Shown here in pieces: positions 17,316 through 25,256 of a stretch of 64,000 bases of DNA. The DNA is taken from assembly GCF_900162665.1 (NCBI RefSeq), contig NZ_LT727810.1, positions 341,067-405,066 of the forward strand. The letters are read 5' to 3'. Within the stretch, counting starts at the first letter, position 1. The number at the start of each line of letters is the position of its first letter. The position numbers were made by a program, and so were the translations under genes. The notes beneath the pieces were generated by a model, which was given only the letters and a program-made list of their open reading frames with translations, ran no database searches and had not been told where the DNA came from. This DNA is from Oceanobacillus sojae. GTDB taxonomy: Bacteria; Bacillota; Bacilli; Bacillales; Amphibacillaceae.

Positions 17316-17627
17316 ATGGATAAGGCACATATGCTTCCCGTTGATCAGATGAACCATCAAAGTAATATGGATTCCCGACTCTTTTTTGGAGGACCTGGAT
17401 GGGGTCCGGGTTTTTTTGGTCCGGGATTTTATGGACCAGGTTTTTTTGGCCCCGGTCCTATTGGTCCAGGATTTGGAGGTCCGTATTATGGAAACCCGGT
17501 TTTTCAATATGGTATACCATTTCTAGGTGGAGTAATCACAGGTATGGCTATCGATAATTTTCCGCGCTATACCCCGGAGCCATATGGATATCCAGCTCCA
17601 TACTGGGAAGGAAATCAATCTATGTAA
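17316..17627 (+). CDS. Small Gly/Pro/Phe-rich repeat protein, paralogue of 15798 gene
   Basis: The 103-residue protein starts at ATG 17316, 7 bp after AGGAGTGA; an overlapping ATG at 17311 is out of frame and short. Residues about 26-52 are tandem GPGFF / GPGFY / GPGPI pentads. Then comes GGPYYGNPVFQYGIPFLGG and VITGMAID, the same block as in the 94-residue paralogue. The tail is rich in P and Y (YTPEPYGYPAPYW). A structural role in the spore or surface is possible; no enzymatic motif is seen. Confidence 0.7.
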   Translation: MDKAHMLPVDQMNHQSNMDSRLFFGGPGWGPGFFGPGFYGPGFFGPGPIGPGFGGPYYGNPVFQYGIPFLGGVITGMAIDNFPRYTPEPYGYPAPYWEGNQSM

Positions 17628-17704
17628 ATGTAACAGGAATGCTAAGCTGTTTGGCTGGCAAACGAGTAAGGTATGAAGAAAAGCAAATTCTTAATAATAA
17701 TGAG

Positions 17705-17752
17705 AATCAAATCTATGTATGAACGGAAAATACATAGATTTGATTTTTTCCG
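17705..17752. terminator. Strong bidirectional-type terminator
   Basis: A perfect 15-bp stem, AATCAAATCTATGTA (17705-17719) with its complement at 17731-17745, has an 11-nt loop and is followed by TTTTCC. Confidence 0.8.
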
Positions 17753-17783
17753 GTGTGCATATACAAAATAAACTGTTTAATGC

Positions 17784-17812
17784 TTGTAAAACGGTTTCAA
17801 TTTGTTTATACT
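17784..17812 (+). promoter_or_regulatory. Sigma-A promoter of the KDG operon
   Basis: TTGTAA (17784-17789), 17-bp spacer, TATACT (17807-17812). The start of transcription would fall at the palindrome 17818-17829. Confidence 0.7.
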
Positions 17813-17842
17813 TTAGCTAAACCGGTTTACTAAATCGGTTTA
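17787..17842. promoter_or_regulatory. Three operator-like repeats for the KDG regulator
   Basis: A perfect palindrome TAAACCGGTTTA (17818-17829) is followed after 1 bp by TAAATCGGTTTA (17831-17842, one mismatch pair). TAAAACGGTTTC (17787-17798) overlaps the -35 region. The CG-centred design suits a LacI-type protein, probably the autoregulated product of the next gene. Confidence 0.65.
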
Positions 17843-17872
17843 GTGAAATGCATTTTAAAATAATTTTAATAG

Positions 17873-18886
17873 GTGAAGCAGATGAAAAGAATAACAATGA
17901 CAGATGTTGCCAAGCGTGCCGGGGTATCTAAAAGTACCGTTTCGCAGTATTTAAACGGAAGATTTGAATATATGAGCAAAGAAACCCGAACGAAGCTGGA
18001 GCAGGCTATAAAGGATTTGAACTATCAGCCCAATATGGTAGCCAGAAGCTTAAAGCAAAAATCATCAACAACGATTGGTGTCATTGTGGCAAATATACTT
18101 CACGTATATTCAACCCAGGTTATTCGGGCGATTGAGGACTTATGCCATGAAAAGGGTTTTCACCTTATTGTATGCAATGCAGATGATCAGCCTGAGAAAG
18201 AGAAGAAGTATATTGAAATGCTGAAAGCAAAGCAGGTAGACGGCATAATTGCTTTTCCGACCGGTGGTAATATAGCACTGTATCAGCAGCTGACAGAGGA
18301 AGGGTATCCATTGGTATTTATGGACCGAATTGTTGAGGGGCTGGAGGTCGATACGATTCTATTAGATAATAAAAAAGCCGCAGCTCTTGCAGCAGACAAG
18401 TTAATGCATAAGGGCTACAGGCATTTAACAATGGCTGGCCCTCCTTTGACACATCAGGTTACTCCTAGAGTGGAGAGAGCGCAGGAATTTATCAAAAAAG
18501 TGCAGGAAGAAAATAATCATACGCTGAAGCTCTCCACAATCAGTGGAGAAATCAGCGAAATGGAGGGTCACTTGCGGGAGATCTTCCAGCAAAAAGATAG
18601 ACCTGATGCTATTTTCGCTATGAATGACCTGACCCTGCATGAGGTGCTCTCCTTTTTAAAAAAGGAAAAGCTGCAGATACCTTCAGACGTTGCTGTAATA
18701 AGCATTGATGAGGTATCCTTTGCTGCGTTTTATACCCCGCCTTTGACAACAATCTCACAGCCGGCATTTGAAATGGGGAGAAAAGCCGCAGAAATTTTAT
18801 TTTCTTTCATTCTGGAGCCGGAAAAACAGCATCATTCCAAAATAATCCGGTTTGAACCAGTGCTGAATCGGAGAGAGTCCTGTTGA
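17873..18886 (+). CDS. kdgR: LacI-family regulator of KDG metabolism (KdgR-like)
   Basis: The 337-residue LacI-family protein has the helix-turn-helix MTDVAKRAGVSKSTVSQYLNG, hinge YQPNMVARSLKQK and effector domain (TTIGVIVANILHVYSTQ, IFAMNDLTLHEVLSFL, VAVISIDEVSFAAFYTP). A start at ATG 17882 (MKRITMTDV) is equally possible, 7 bp after AGGTGAAG. Operator-like repeats lie at its promoter. The following genes encode KDPG aldolase and KDG kinase, as in the kdgRKAT locus of B. subtilis. The inducer is expected to be KDG or a related keto-deoxy acid. Confidence 0.85.
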   Translation: MKQMKRITMTDVAKRAGVSKSTVSQYLNGRFEYMSKETRTKLEQAIKDLNYQPNMVARSLKQKSSTTIGVIVANILHVYSTQVIRAIEDLCHEKGFHLIVCNADDQPEKEKKYIEMLKAKQVDGIIAFPTGGNIALYQQLTEEGYPLVFMDRIVEGLEVDTILLDNKKAAALAADKLMHKGYRHLTMAGPPLTHQVTPRVERAQEFIKKVQEENNHTLKLSTISGEISEMEGHLREIFQQKDRPDAIFAMNDLTLHEVLSFLKKEKLQIPSDVAVISIDEVSFAAFYTPPLTTISQPAFEMGRKAAEILFSFILEPEKQHHSKIIRFEPVLNRRESC

Positions 18887-18946
18887 TAAGATTAGCGGCA
18901 GCAGAAAAAATGAAAGATGGACAAGCTTAAAAAGGAGGAATTTTTA

Positions 18947-19573
18947 ATGAATATTATAGAAGGAATTAAACGTGAAAAGGTGGTTGCTGTTATCCGGAAA
19001 TCGAATAAGGATAATATAGTACCGATTCTTAATGCTTTGGCAAAAGGCGGTATTCACCATGTAGAAATTACGGCGGAAACACCAAATGTCAATGAGATTA
19101 TTGCAGAAGCTGCAGCTAATACGGATGAGTCAATCAGAGTGGGAGCTGGCACCGTGTTAGATCCGGAAACAGCAAGAGCGGTGATTTTAGCGGGTGCTGC
19201 ATTTGTTGTTGCACCAACATTAAATAAAGAAACGTTACAGTTATGTCAAAGGTATGGTGTGGAGCATATTCCAGGGGTTTTCACACCAACCGAAATTTTG
19301 ACAGCATATGAAAACGGTGCGCGTATGGTAAAAGTATTTCCTGCAGATGCAGTCGGTCCCCGGTATATCAAAAATATTCTTGGGCCGCTGCCGCATGTAA
19401 CGGCAATGGTTACAGGCGGGATTACCAGGGATAATCTGAAGGAGTATCTCACAAACGGAAGCGCAGCAGTCGGTCTCGGCAGCAATTTAGTTGACGCATC
19501 TAAATTGAAAACGGAAGAAGATTATCATGCCTTAATGGAACGGGCAAAGGAGTTTATTGAATTAGCAAAATAA
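18947..19573 (+). CDS. kdgA: KDPG / KHG aldolase
   Basis: The start is placed at ATG 18947, 8 bp after AAAGGAGG, giving 208 residues; an upstream ATG at 18917 precedes this site. It is a TIM-barrel class I aldolase splitting 2-keto-3-deoxy-6-phosphogluconate into pyruvate and glyceraldehyde-3-phosphate. The motifs VEITAETPN, IRVGAGTVLDP, the Schiff-base lysine in RMVKVFPAD and VTGGITRDNL are all present. It acts after the KDG kinase encoded next. Confidence 0.93.
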   Translation: MNIIEGIKREKVVAVIRKSNKDNIVPILNALAKGGIHHVEITAETPNVNEIIAEAAANTDESIRVGAGTVLDPETARAVILAGAAFVVAPTLNKETLQLCQRYGVEHIPGVFTPTEILTAYENGARMVKVFPADAVGPRYIKNILGPLPHVTAMVTGGITRDNLKEYLTNGSAAVGLGSNLVDASKLKTEEDYHALMERAKEFIELAK

Positions 19574-19627
19574 TAGATTATTAACATGAAACAAGTACTT
19601 ATAGAATTTCTGCGGGGAGGAAGAGAA

Positions 19628-20578
19628 ATGCGTGATGTAATTAGTATGGGAGAGGCGATGGTTGTATTTAATCCAGATACAAAAGGGCCGATGAAATTTG
19701 TGAACGGTTTCCAGAAAAATATTGGCGGTGCAGAGCTAAACCTGGCAATTGGCTGTTCCCGGTTAGGGTTAAGTACGGGTTTTATCAGCAGGCTGGGAAA
19801 CGATGAATTTGGAAAGTCAATACGCACATTTGCCAGAGGAGAACAGGTAGATACATCTGAGCTTAAGCTTGTAAAAGGCTATCCGACTTCTGTGTATTTT
19901 AAAGAAATTATGGAGGACGGTAATGTACAGACATTTTATTATCGGGACAAATCACCGACGCTGACGATGAAGCCGGAGGAATTAAATGAATCGTATATTA
20001 AAAATGCACGTGTGCTTCATATTACAGGCATTTTCCCGGCAATCGGAGGAGATAATTTAAGTGTCATGATCGAAGCTATCCGGCTGGCAAAAAAACATGG
20101 TGTGAAAATATCCTTTGATCCTAATATCCGCTTGAAAATGTGGACAAAAGAAGAAGCACGGAAAGTTCTATTGGATATTCTTCCACATGTGGATATTTTG
20201 CTTGCCGGAGATGAAGAAATGGATATTATTATCGGAGAGCATGATCCTGAAGCGATTATTGAAAAAACAAAAGAAATCGGCATTCCAACTATTATTATAA
20301 AACGTGGAGAACATGGATCTGCCGGCTATCATCAGGGACAGCTCATACATGCAGATCCAGTGAAGGCAACCAAGGTTGTGGATACAGTTGGTGCAGGCGA
20401 CGGGTTTAATGCCGGTTTTTTATATGGCTATTTGCATGATTGGGATTTAGAACGCTCTCTTCATTTCGCCAATACAATTGGCTCGATGGTTGTGAGTATT
20501 ACCGGGGATAATGAGGGCTTGCCGTATTACGAGGATGTACAGGAAAGACTTGGCGAAATTGAGAGGGTAGAACGGTAA
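19628..20578 (+). CDS. kdgK: 2-keto-3-deoxygluconate kinase (PfkB family)
   Basis: The start is placed at ATG 19628 behind GGGGAGGAAGAG, giving 316 residues; an earlier ATG at 19586 lies before this site. The ribokinase-type signatures are clear: N-terminal NIGGAELNLAIGCSRLG and C-terminal DTVGAGDGFNAGFLYG, which holds the catalytic Asp and anion hole. It phosphorylates KDG to KDPG in uronate breakdown. Same operon as the aldolase, 54 bp downstream. Confidence 0.92.
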   Translation: MRDVISMGEAMVVFNPDTKGPMKFVNGFQKNIGGAELNLAIGCSRLGLSTGFISRLGNDEFGKSIRTFARGEQVDTSELKLVKGYPTSVYFKEIMEDGNVQTFYYRDKSPTLTMKPEELNESYIKNARVLHITGIFPAIGGDNLSVMIEAIRLAKKHGVKISFDPNIRLKMWTKEEARKVLLDILPHVDILLAGDEEMDIIIGEHDPEAIIEKTKEIGIPTIIIKRGEHGSAGYHQGQLIHADPVKATKVVDTVGAGDGFNAGFLYGYLHDWDLERSLHFANTIGSMVVSITGDNEGLPYYEDVQERLGEIERVER

Positions 20579-20755
20579 AATGTCTCCAGGTAAGATTTGG
20601 GATTGCAGCTGACAGTAATTTTTACGATTTTTCTGAAGATGACTTGCATTCTATGTTATGATAGGGGTAAGTATTTTTTGCATAAATTGTATAAAAGGAT
20701 GCTTTGACTGAAGCTATCAATTGTTTAAAATGATAAACAAGAAAGGTTGATTAGT

Positions 20756-21718
20756 ATGAAACTGGGCACAATTGGATCGGGTAAGATTGTTCAGGAAATG
20801 TTACGGGCAATTGAACCGATTGAAGAAGTAACTTGTGTTGCTGCATATTCCAGAAAACAGGAAACAGCTGATGAATTGGCCGGAGAGTATCAAATTCCTA
20901 AAACGTATACATCCCTGGAAGATTTTTTTGCTGATGAGGAGATGGATACCGTATATATCGCTTCACCCAATAAACTGCATACAGAGCAAGCGCTCCAAGC
21001 TGTAGAGAATCACAAGCATGTGATTTGTGAAAAACCGTTTACACCGAATGCAGCGGATGCAAAAAAACTAAAAGAAGCAGCGAAACAAAATAATGTGTTT
21101 GTTTTTGAGGCAATCCCCACGCTGTTTTTACCTAATTTTTTAGAGCTGTCCAATCATATTGAACGTTTAGGGCAAATCCGGTTAATTCAATGTAATTATA
21201 GCCAGTATTCCAGCCGTTACGATCAATTAAAAGCTGGCGAGGTAACGAATATGTTTAATCCTGAATTTGCAGGCGGTGCTTTGTCTGATATTAATATTTA
21301 TAACCTCCATTTCGTATTACGGTTATTTGGCAAACCATCTGAGGTTACCTACAAGGCAAATTTATTTGAAAATGGTATAGATACTTCCGGGATTGCTTTA
21401 CTCTCTTATCCTGGATTTCAAGCAAGCTGTGTTGGATCAAAGGATACAACCGGGGAAAATTTTGTTTCTATTCAGGGAGAAAAGGGGTATATGTATATTA
21501 AGCCCGGTGCAAATGGCGTGAATAATGTAAAAATCACCATTGATGGAAAAACAAAGGACATTTCTGTAAAACAGGATCGTGCACGCCTTGCCTATGAGTT
21601 TATTTATTTTAATAAAATTATAAAAAAGAATAATAAAAAAGCATTTGAAGAATTAATAAATCACACGATTGCAGTTGCTGAGGTTTTAGAGGACGCACGG
21701 GCTCAGACCGGGTTATAA
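20756..21718 (+). CDS. Gfo/Idh/MocA-family oxidoreductase
   Basis: The 320-residue protein starts at ATG 20756, 9 bp after GAAAGG. It has an N-terminal Rossmann fold (LGTIGSGKIVQEML, then YIASPNKLHTEQAL), the family's CEKPF motif (the lysine acts in catalysis) and a C-terminal substrate domain (GGALSDINIYNLHFVLRLFG). Enzymes of this type oxidise sugars, inositols or their derivatives. It is about 180 bp after the KDG kinase, and its link to uronate metabolism is only positional. Confidence 0.87.
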   Translation: MKLGTIGSGKIVQEMLRAIEPIEEVTCVAAYSRKQETADELAGEYQIPKTYTSLEDFFADEEMDTVYIASPNKLHTEQALQAVENHKHVICEKPFTPNAADAKKLKEAAKQNNVFVFEAIPTLFLPNFLELSNHIERLGQIRLIQCNYSQYSSRYDQLKAGEVTNMFNPEFAGGALSDINIYNLHFVLRLFGKPSEVTYKANLFENGIDTSGIALLSYPGFQASCVGSKDTTGENFVSIQGEKGYMYIKPGANGVNNVKITIDGKTKDISVKQDRARLAYEFIYFNKIIKKNNKKAFEELINHTIAVAEVLEDARAQTGL

Positions 21719-21860
21719 TTCCACTCTGAGTAAACAGGAAACAAAGGGAATGTTTCTTCCTGTCTAATCAGCAAAATTCTGCTATTTTCAATCCGGACAA
21801 CCTTCTTTAGAAGTTGTCAATCTTCTCACACGGAAAGCTGTCCGTTATAAAATATAAACT

Positions 21861-21895
21861 AAATCGCCGTAGAGATTTATACGGCGATTTTTTTC
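21861..21895. terminator. Bidirectional terminator
   Basis: AAATCGCCGTA (21861-21871) pairs with TACGGCGATTT (21880-21890), followed by TTTTC on the + strand and with an A-rich 5' flank for the - strand. It serves the convergent Gfo/Idh and Hsp20 genes. Confidence 0.8.
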
Positions 21896-21937
21896 ATCAT
21901 TTATGGAGGACTTTTCGCATATAATCCAGAATGTGCG

Positions 21938-22408
21938 TTATTCTTCAATATCTATAATATGGGATGATATGGATTGTTTCGGAATATTAATGATTAAAAT
22001 TCCATTTTCAAGGGTTGCTGATGTGCTATTTTTTGGTATATTAAAAGGGAGTGTGATAATTCGTTCTTTTTGCTGGATGGATGTTTTATCAATGTTCTTC
22101 GTGTCTGTGTTTAATGATAGGCTTTCTTTCTTTTCCAATTTTATTTTAATACGGTTACCTATCATTTCAATTTGAATATCCTGCCGTCGGTATCCGGGAA
22201 CCTCAGCTTTCACATAAATGTTGTTCTCTTCTTCGATTATTTCCGCGGGAAAATCATTAAGTATCTGGCCCTGGAAGGATTTAAAAGAACGCGAAAATAA
22301 ATTATCCATCCGATCCATAAATTGTTGAAAGGGGGCAAAATCAATATTCCAATTCTCAGGGAACACTTTTCTTTTATCAGAACGAGGATCATGCTTATCG
22401 GAATCCAT
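21938..22408 (-). CDS. Small heat-shock protein (Hsp20 / alpha-crystallin)
   Basis: The start is ATG at 22408, 8 bp after AGGAGG, giving 156 residues; a TTG at 22414 is too close to the site. The alpha-crystallin domain covers residues 55-150, with NNIYVKAEVPGYRRQDIQIEM near its start and the A.LENGILIINIP signature (LENGILIINIPK) near the end. An ATP-independent holdase for unfolding proteins. It stands alone between a terminator and the zinc-ribbon gene on the other strand. Confidence 0.9.
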   Translation of the reverse strand: MDSDKHDPRSDKRKVFPENWNIDFAPFQQFMDRMDNLFSRSFKSFQGQILNDFPAEIIEEENNIYVKAEVPGYRRQDIQIEMIGNRIKIKLEKKESLSLNTDTKNIDKTSIQQKERIITLPFNIPKNSTSATLENGILIINIPKQSISSHIIDIEE

Positions 22409-22581
22409 CAACAAAACCTCCTTACTCTAATTTTGATTTCCGTGCTAAAACTATTCTATGCAGGCAGGGCAAAAGCTGTGTGCAAAAGAATTACATCTGA
22501 CATTATCATTCATTATATTTTATTCAACACGGAAAAAATAAGCTGGATAAGGAGAAATCTAAAAATAAGGGAGAGAATGAA

Positions 22582-24102
22582 TTGAGCAATTTTTGTAAAG
22601 AATGTGGGCATCCCATTTCAGAAGGAGCTATGTTTTGTAAGAATTGTGGAGCAAAGGTAAATAAAATTCTTTCAGAAAATGAATCTCAAAAAGAACATGC
22701 AGCAACAAATAATCAGACAGAACCACAAGTGACAGTATCGCAGAATAAGTCAGAAAATTCAACACATCATGGGCAAGAGCCGCCAAAAGAAAAGAAGCCA
22801 TTATCTAAAAAGCAGAAATTGATTTTTAGTCTGGTAGGAGTCTTAGCAATTGCCGGGATTGGATTCTATGTTTGGGGTAATTCGTATTATGCTGAAGAAA
22901 AGGTTGTTGAAAGATTTGTAGAAGCTTTAGTAGAACAGGATGAAGATGAGTTACATAGTCTTGTACGTATGAATGGAAATGAAATTTCTGCGGAAGAGAC
23001 AAAAGCATTAGCACAGCTTGCAGGAGAAAATCATAGAAATGTAAATATTAACGAGAACCGTCCAGAAAGAATAATATCTGATAATACGCTTTTTTCTGTA
23101 GAAGAAGCAGATGAAAAAGGGATGCTCTTCTTTACACAGTATATTATCGAAATGGAGCCGCAATACGTATCTATCAGCTCGGAGGTAGAGGATGTTCAAA
23201 CAACCTTTAATGGAAAAGAATTCGATATCAGTGAACAAAACAGCTATTCCATAGAATACGGACCAATTGCACCGGGAGCCTATGAAACAGTAAGTAAGAT
23301 AAGTACAGATTTTGGAGATTTAGAAAAGGAACAGACAATGGTTCTGGCAGATTACTATAATTCAGCCTCTTTGGAATTTGATGTATCAGAGGTTACTATT
23401 TATCCGAATCTGGAGACTAATTTACCGTATGATGAAATCACCTTTACAATAGACGGCCAGCCGGTAGAAATTGATCTTACAGAATACTCTGTTGATATTG
23501 GCCCTATATTGACAGATGGCTCATTAACATTGGAAACAAGTGTTGAAACACCGTGGGGAGCAATGGAAATGGATCCCGTTGCCATTGATGACCGGTTCGT
23601 TGATGTAAATATTGATTTCTTTAATGATACAATTAAAGAAGATATGGCTGACTCCATTGTCCAGTTTGCTGAAGAATATATTGCAGCTGTGGCGAGTCAT
23701 GATACTTCGAACATGGAATATGCATCAGACTACGTAAAGGATGAAATGGAATTTGATTTTGAATATTTATCAGATGAGCTTTATTTTGAAGGAAGCTTAG
23801 ATGAAATTGGTATCAGCTTTGCAGATTTAGAGGAAACGTACACGTACAGTGATGATGGTCCTAATTTCGAAGTGCCGGTGGAACTGTATGTGACAGGTGC
23901 ATTGGAAGAGGGAGCTGACAAGGAAGAAGGTGCTCTGCCATTCCTGCTTGAAATCAGATACCAGGATGATAAGTGGATAGCTGAAAGATTATATGATTCC
24001 AGCTATACTACAGCAACAGAGTTCGAAATATATGATGGGGCCGGAGAAGTATATGAAGCCTCAGGTTCAGGCAGTGATGACGATGAAGAAGATGAAGAAT
24101 AA
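22582..24102 (+). CDS. Zinc-ribbon membrane protein, TcaA-like
   Basis: The 506-residue protein starts at TTG behind AAGGGAGAG. Residues 4-24 form a zinc ribbon (FCKECGH, then FCKNCGAK). A polar linker and a K-rich stretch precede one membrane helix (residues 76-96, LIFSLVGVLAIAGIGFYVWG), so most of the protein is outside. The exterior resembles TcaA/YvbJ proteins: a helical region after the helix, two repeated beta domains and a C-terminal NTF2-like part (about 345-480). It ends in a GSGSDDDEEDEE tail. In staphylococci TcaA affects cell-wall drug response; the role here is inferred. Confidence 0.75.
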   Translation: MSNFCKECGHPISEGAMFCKNCGAKVNKILSENESQKEHAATNNQTEPQVTVSQNKSENSTHHGQEPPKEKKPLSKKQKLIFSLVGVLAIAGIGFYVWGNSYYAEEKVVERFVEALVEQDEDELHSLVRMNGNEISAEETKALAQLAGENHRNVNINENRPERIISDNTLFSVEEADEKGMLFFTQYIIEMEPQYVSISSEVEDVQTTFNGKEFDISEQNSYSIEYGPIAPGAYETVSKISTDFGDLEKEQTMVLADYYNSASLEFDVSEVTIYPNLETNLPYDEITFTIDGQPVEIDLTEYSVDIGPILTDGSLTLETSVETPWGAMEMDPVAIDDRFVDVNIDFFNDTIKEDMADSIVQFAEEYIAAVASHDTSNMEYASDYVKDEMEFDFEYLSDELYFEGSLDEIGISFADLEETYTYSDDGPNFEVPVELYVTGALEEGADKEEGALPFLLEIRYQDDKWIAERLYDSSYTTATEFEIYDGAGEVYEASGSGSDDDEEDEE

Positions 24103-24119
24103 AATGTAAAGTATAATAT

Positions 24120-24160
24120 AGCTGGAGAATATCTGAATGGATGTTCTCCAGCTTTTGGTA
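24120..24160 (+). terminator. Rho-independent terminator
   Basis: AGCTGGAGAA (24120-24129) pairs with TTCTCCAGCT (24144-24153), then TTTGG. Only a short U-tract. Confidence 0.65.
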
Positions 24161-24231
24161 TATTTGATGAGAAAACCGCTTGAAAAGGATATTAGAGGAT
24201 ACTGATTGAAGACAACCAAAAAATACTTGAC

Positions 24232-24261
24232 CTGACAGCTGTTTATCAGCTAATCTATACT
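24232..24261 (+). promoter_or_regulatory. Promoter of purU
   Basis: CTGACA (24232-24237), 18-bp spacer, TATACT (24256-24261). The spacer contains AGCTG-TTTAT-CAGCT, a small inverted repeat that could be a control site. Confidence 0.5.
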
Positions 24262-24294
24262 CTACGAATAATAATGAAGCGAGGAAGTCAGACA

Positions 24295-25194
24295 GTGAAT
24301 ATGTATACAGATAAACGGGCGGATTTTTTTAAAGACCGTTATGAAAATAGAGCAAGATTAATTATTAAATGTCCTGATCAGCCGGGCATTGTCTCTGCAA
24401 TTTCTACGTTTTTATGGAATGAGCAGGCAAATATTGTTTCATCGAACCAATTTACAGTAAATCCCAAAGGCGGCGAGTTCTTTATGCGCCTGGACTTTGA
24501 ATATCAGCCGGGAACTGATGTGGAAAAGCTGAAAAAAGAATTCCGGGAGGTCGCAGGACGCTTTCAAATGGAATGGCGCTTGAGCCTGATTCATGAGCTG
24601 AAAAATATGGCTATTTTTGTCTCGAAAGAGCCGCATTGCTTATTAGAGCTTCTGTGGGAATGGCAAAGCGGTGACTTAATGGCAAATATTCCAGTGGTTA
24701 TCAGTAATCATGAAAATGCACGGGAAATGGTTGAGGCATTAGGAATTGATTTTTATCATCTGCCGATTACAAAAGAAACAAAACAAGAGATAGAGGCGAA
24801 GCAAAAAGAAATTCTAGAGGACTATGACATTGACCTGATTATTCTTGCAAGATACATGCAAATCCTTTCGCCGGCATTTGTTGAAGTATTTAAAAACAGA
24901 ATTATTAATATCCATCATTCTTTCCTGCCCGCTTTTATCGGAGCAAAGCCGTATGAACGTGCTTTTGAAAGAGGCGTGAAAATGATTGGTGCAACCTCCC
25001 ATTACGTAACGAATGATTTAGATGAGGGACCAATTATTGAGCAGGGAACAGAGCCGGTCAGCCATGAGCACAATGTCGATGATTTGAAGAAGATTGGACA
25101 GTCCATTGAACGCAGGGTGCTGGCACAGGCTGTTAAATGGCATTTAGAAGATCGTATTATTGTATATGGGAATAAAACAATTGTATTTGAATAA
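24295..25194 (+). CDS. purU: Formyltetrahydrofolate deformylase
   Basis: Start GTG 24295 lies 9 bp after GAGGA and gives 299 residues, the normal length. The N-terminal ACT domain (RARLIIKCPDQPGIVSAISTFL) is followed by a formyltransferase-like domain: the catalytic Asn in PVVISNH, ILARYMQIL, the His in IINIHHSFLPAF, and the Asp in the DEGPIIEQ motif. It hydrolyses 10-formyl-THF to formate and THF, adjusting the one-carbon pool. It is a single-gene unit bounded by terminators. Confidence 0.93.
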   Translation: MNMYTDKRADFFKDRYENRARLIIKCPDQPGIVSAISTFLWNEQANIVSSNQFTVNPKGGEFFMRLDFEYQPGTDVEKLKKEFREVAGRFQMEWRLSLIHELKNMAIFVSKEPHCLLELLWEWQSGDLMANIPVVISNHENAREMVEALGIDFYHLPITKETKQEIEAKQKEILEDYDIDLIILARYMQILSPAFVEVFKNRIINIHHSFLPAFIGAKPYERAFERGVKMIGATSHYVTNDLDEGPIIEQGTEPVSHEHNVDDLKKIGQSIERRVLAQAVKWHLEDRIIVYGNKTIVFE

Positions 25195-25239
25195 AACAAA
25201 GAGATGGAACCAATAAACTGGATTCCATCTCTTTGTTTT
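25193..25239. terminator. Perfect bidirectional terminator
   Basis: A 17-bp perfect stem (25193-25209 with 25223-25239) begins in the purU stop codon. Each side has AAAACAAAGAGATGG or its complement, ending in TTTGTTTT, so it works for purU and for the convergent AGCS gene. Confidence 0.85.
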
Positions 25240-25256
25240 AAATAAGACTTGAGTAA

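Noticed and set aside
17175-17507. 110-residue minus-strand frame across the second Gly-rich gene
   Set aside because: Mirror of a GC-biased repeat; no ribosome site.
17786-17801. cre site at the KDG promoter
   Set aside because: One base too many before the CG; better explained as a third regulator site.
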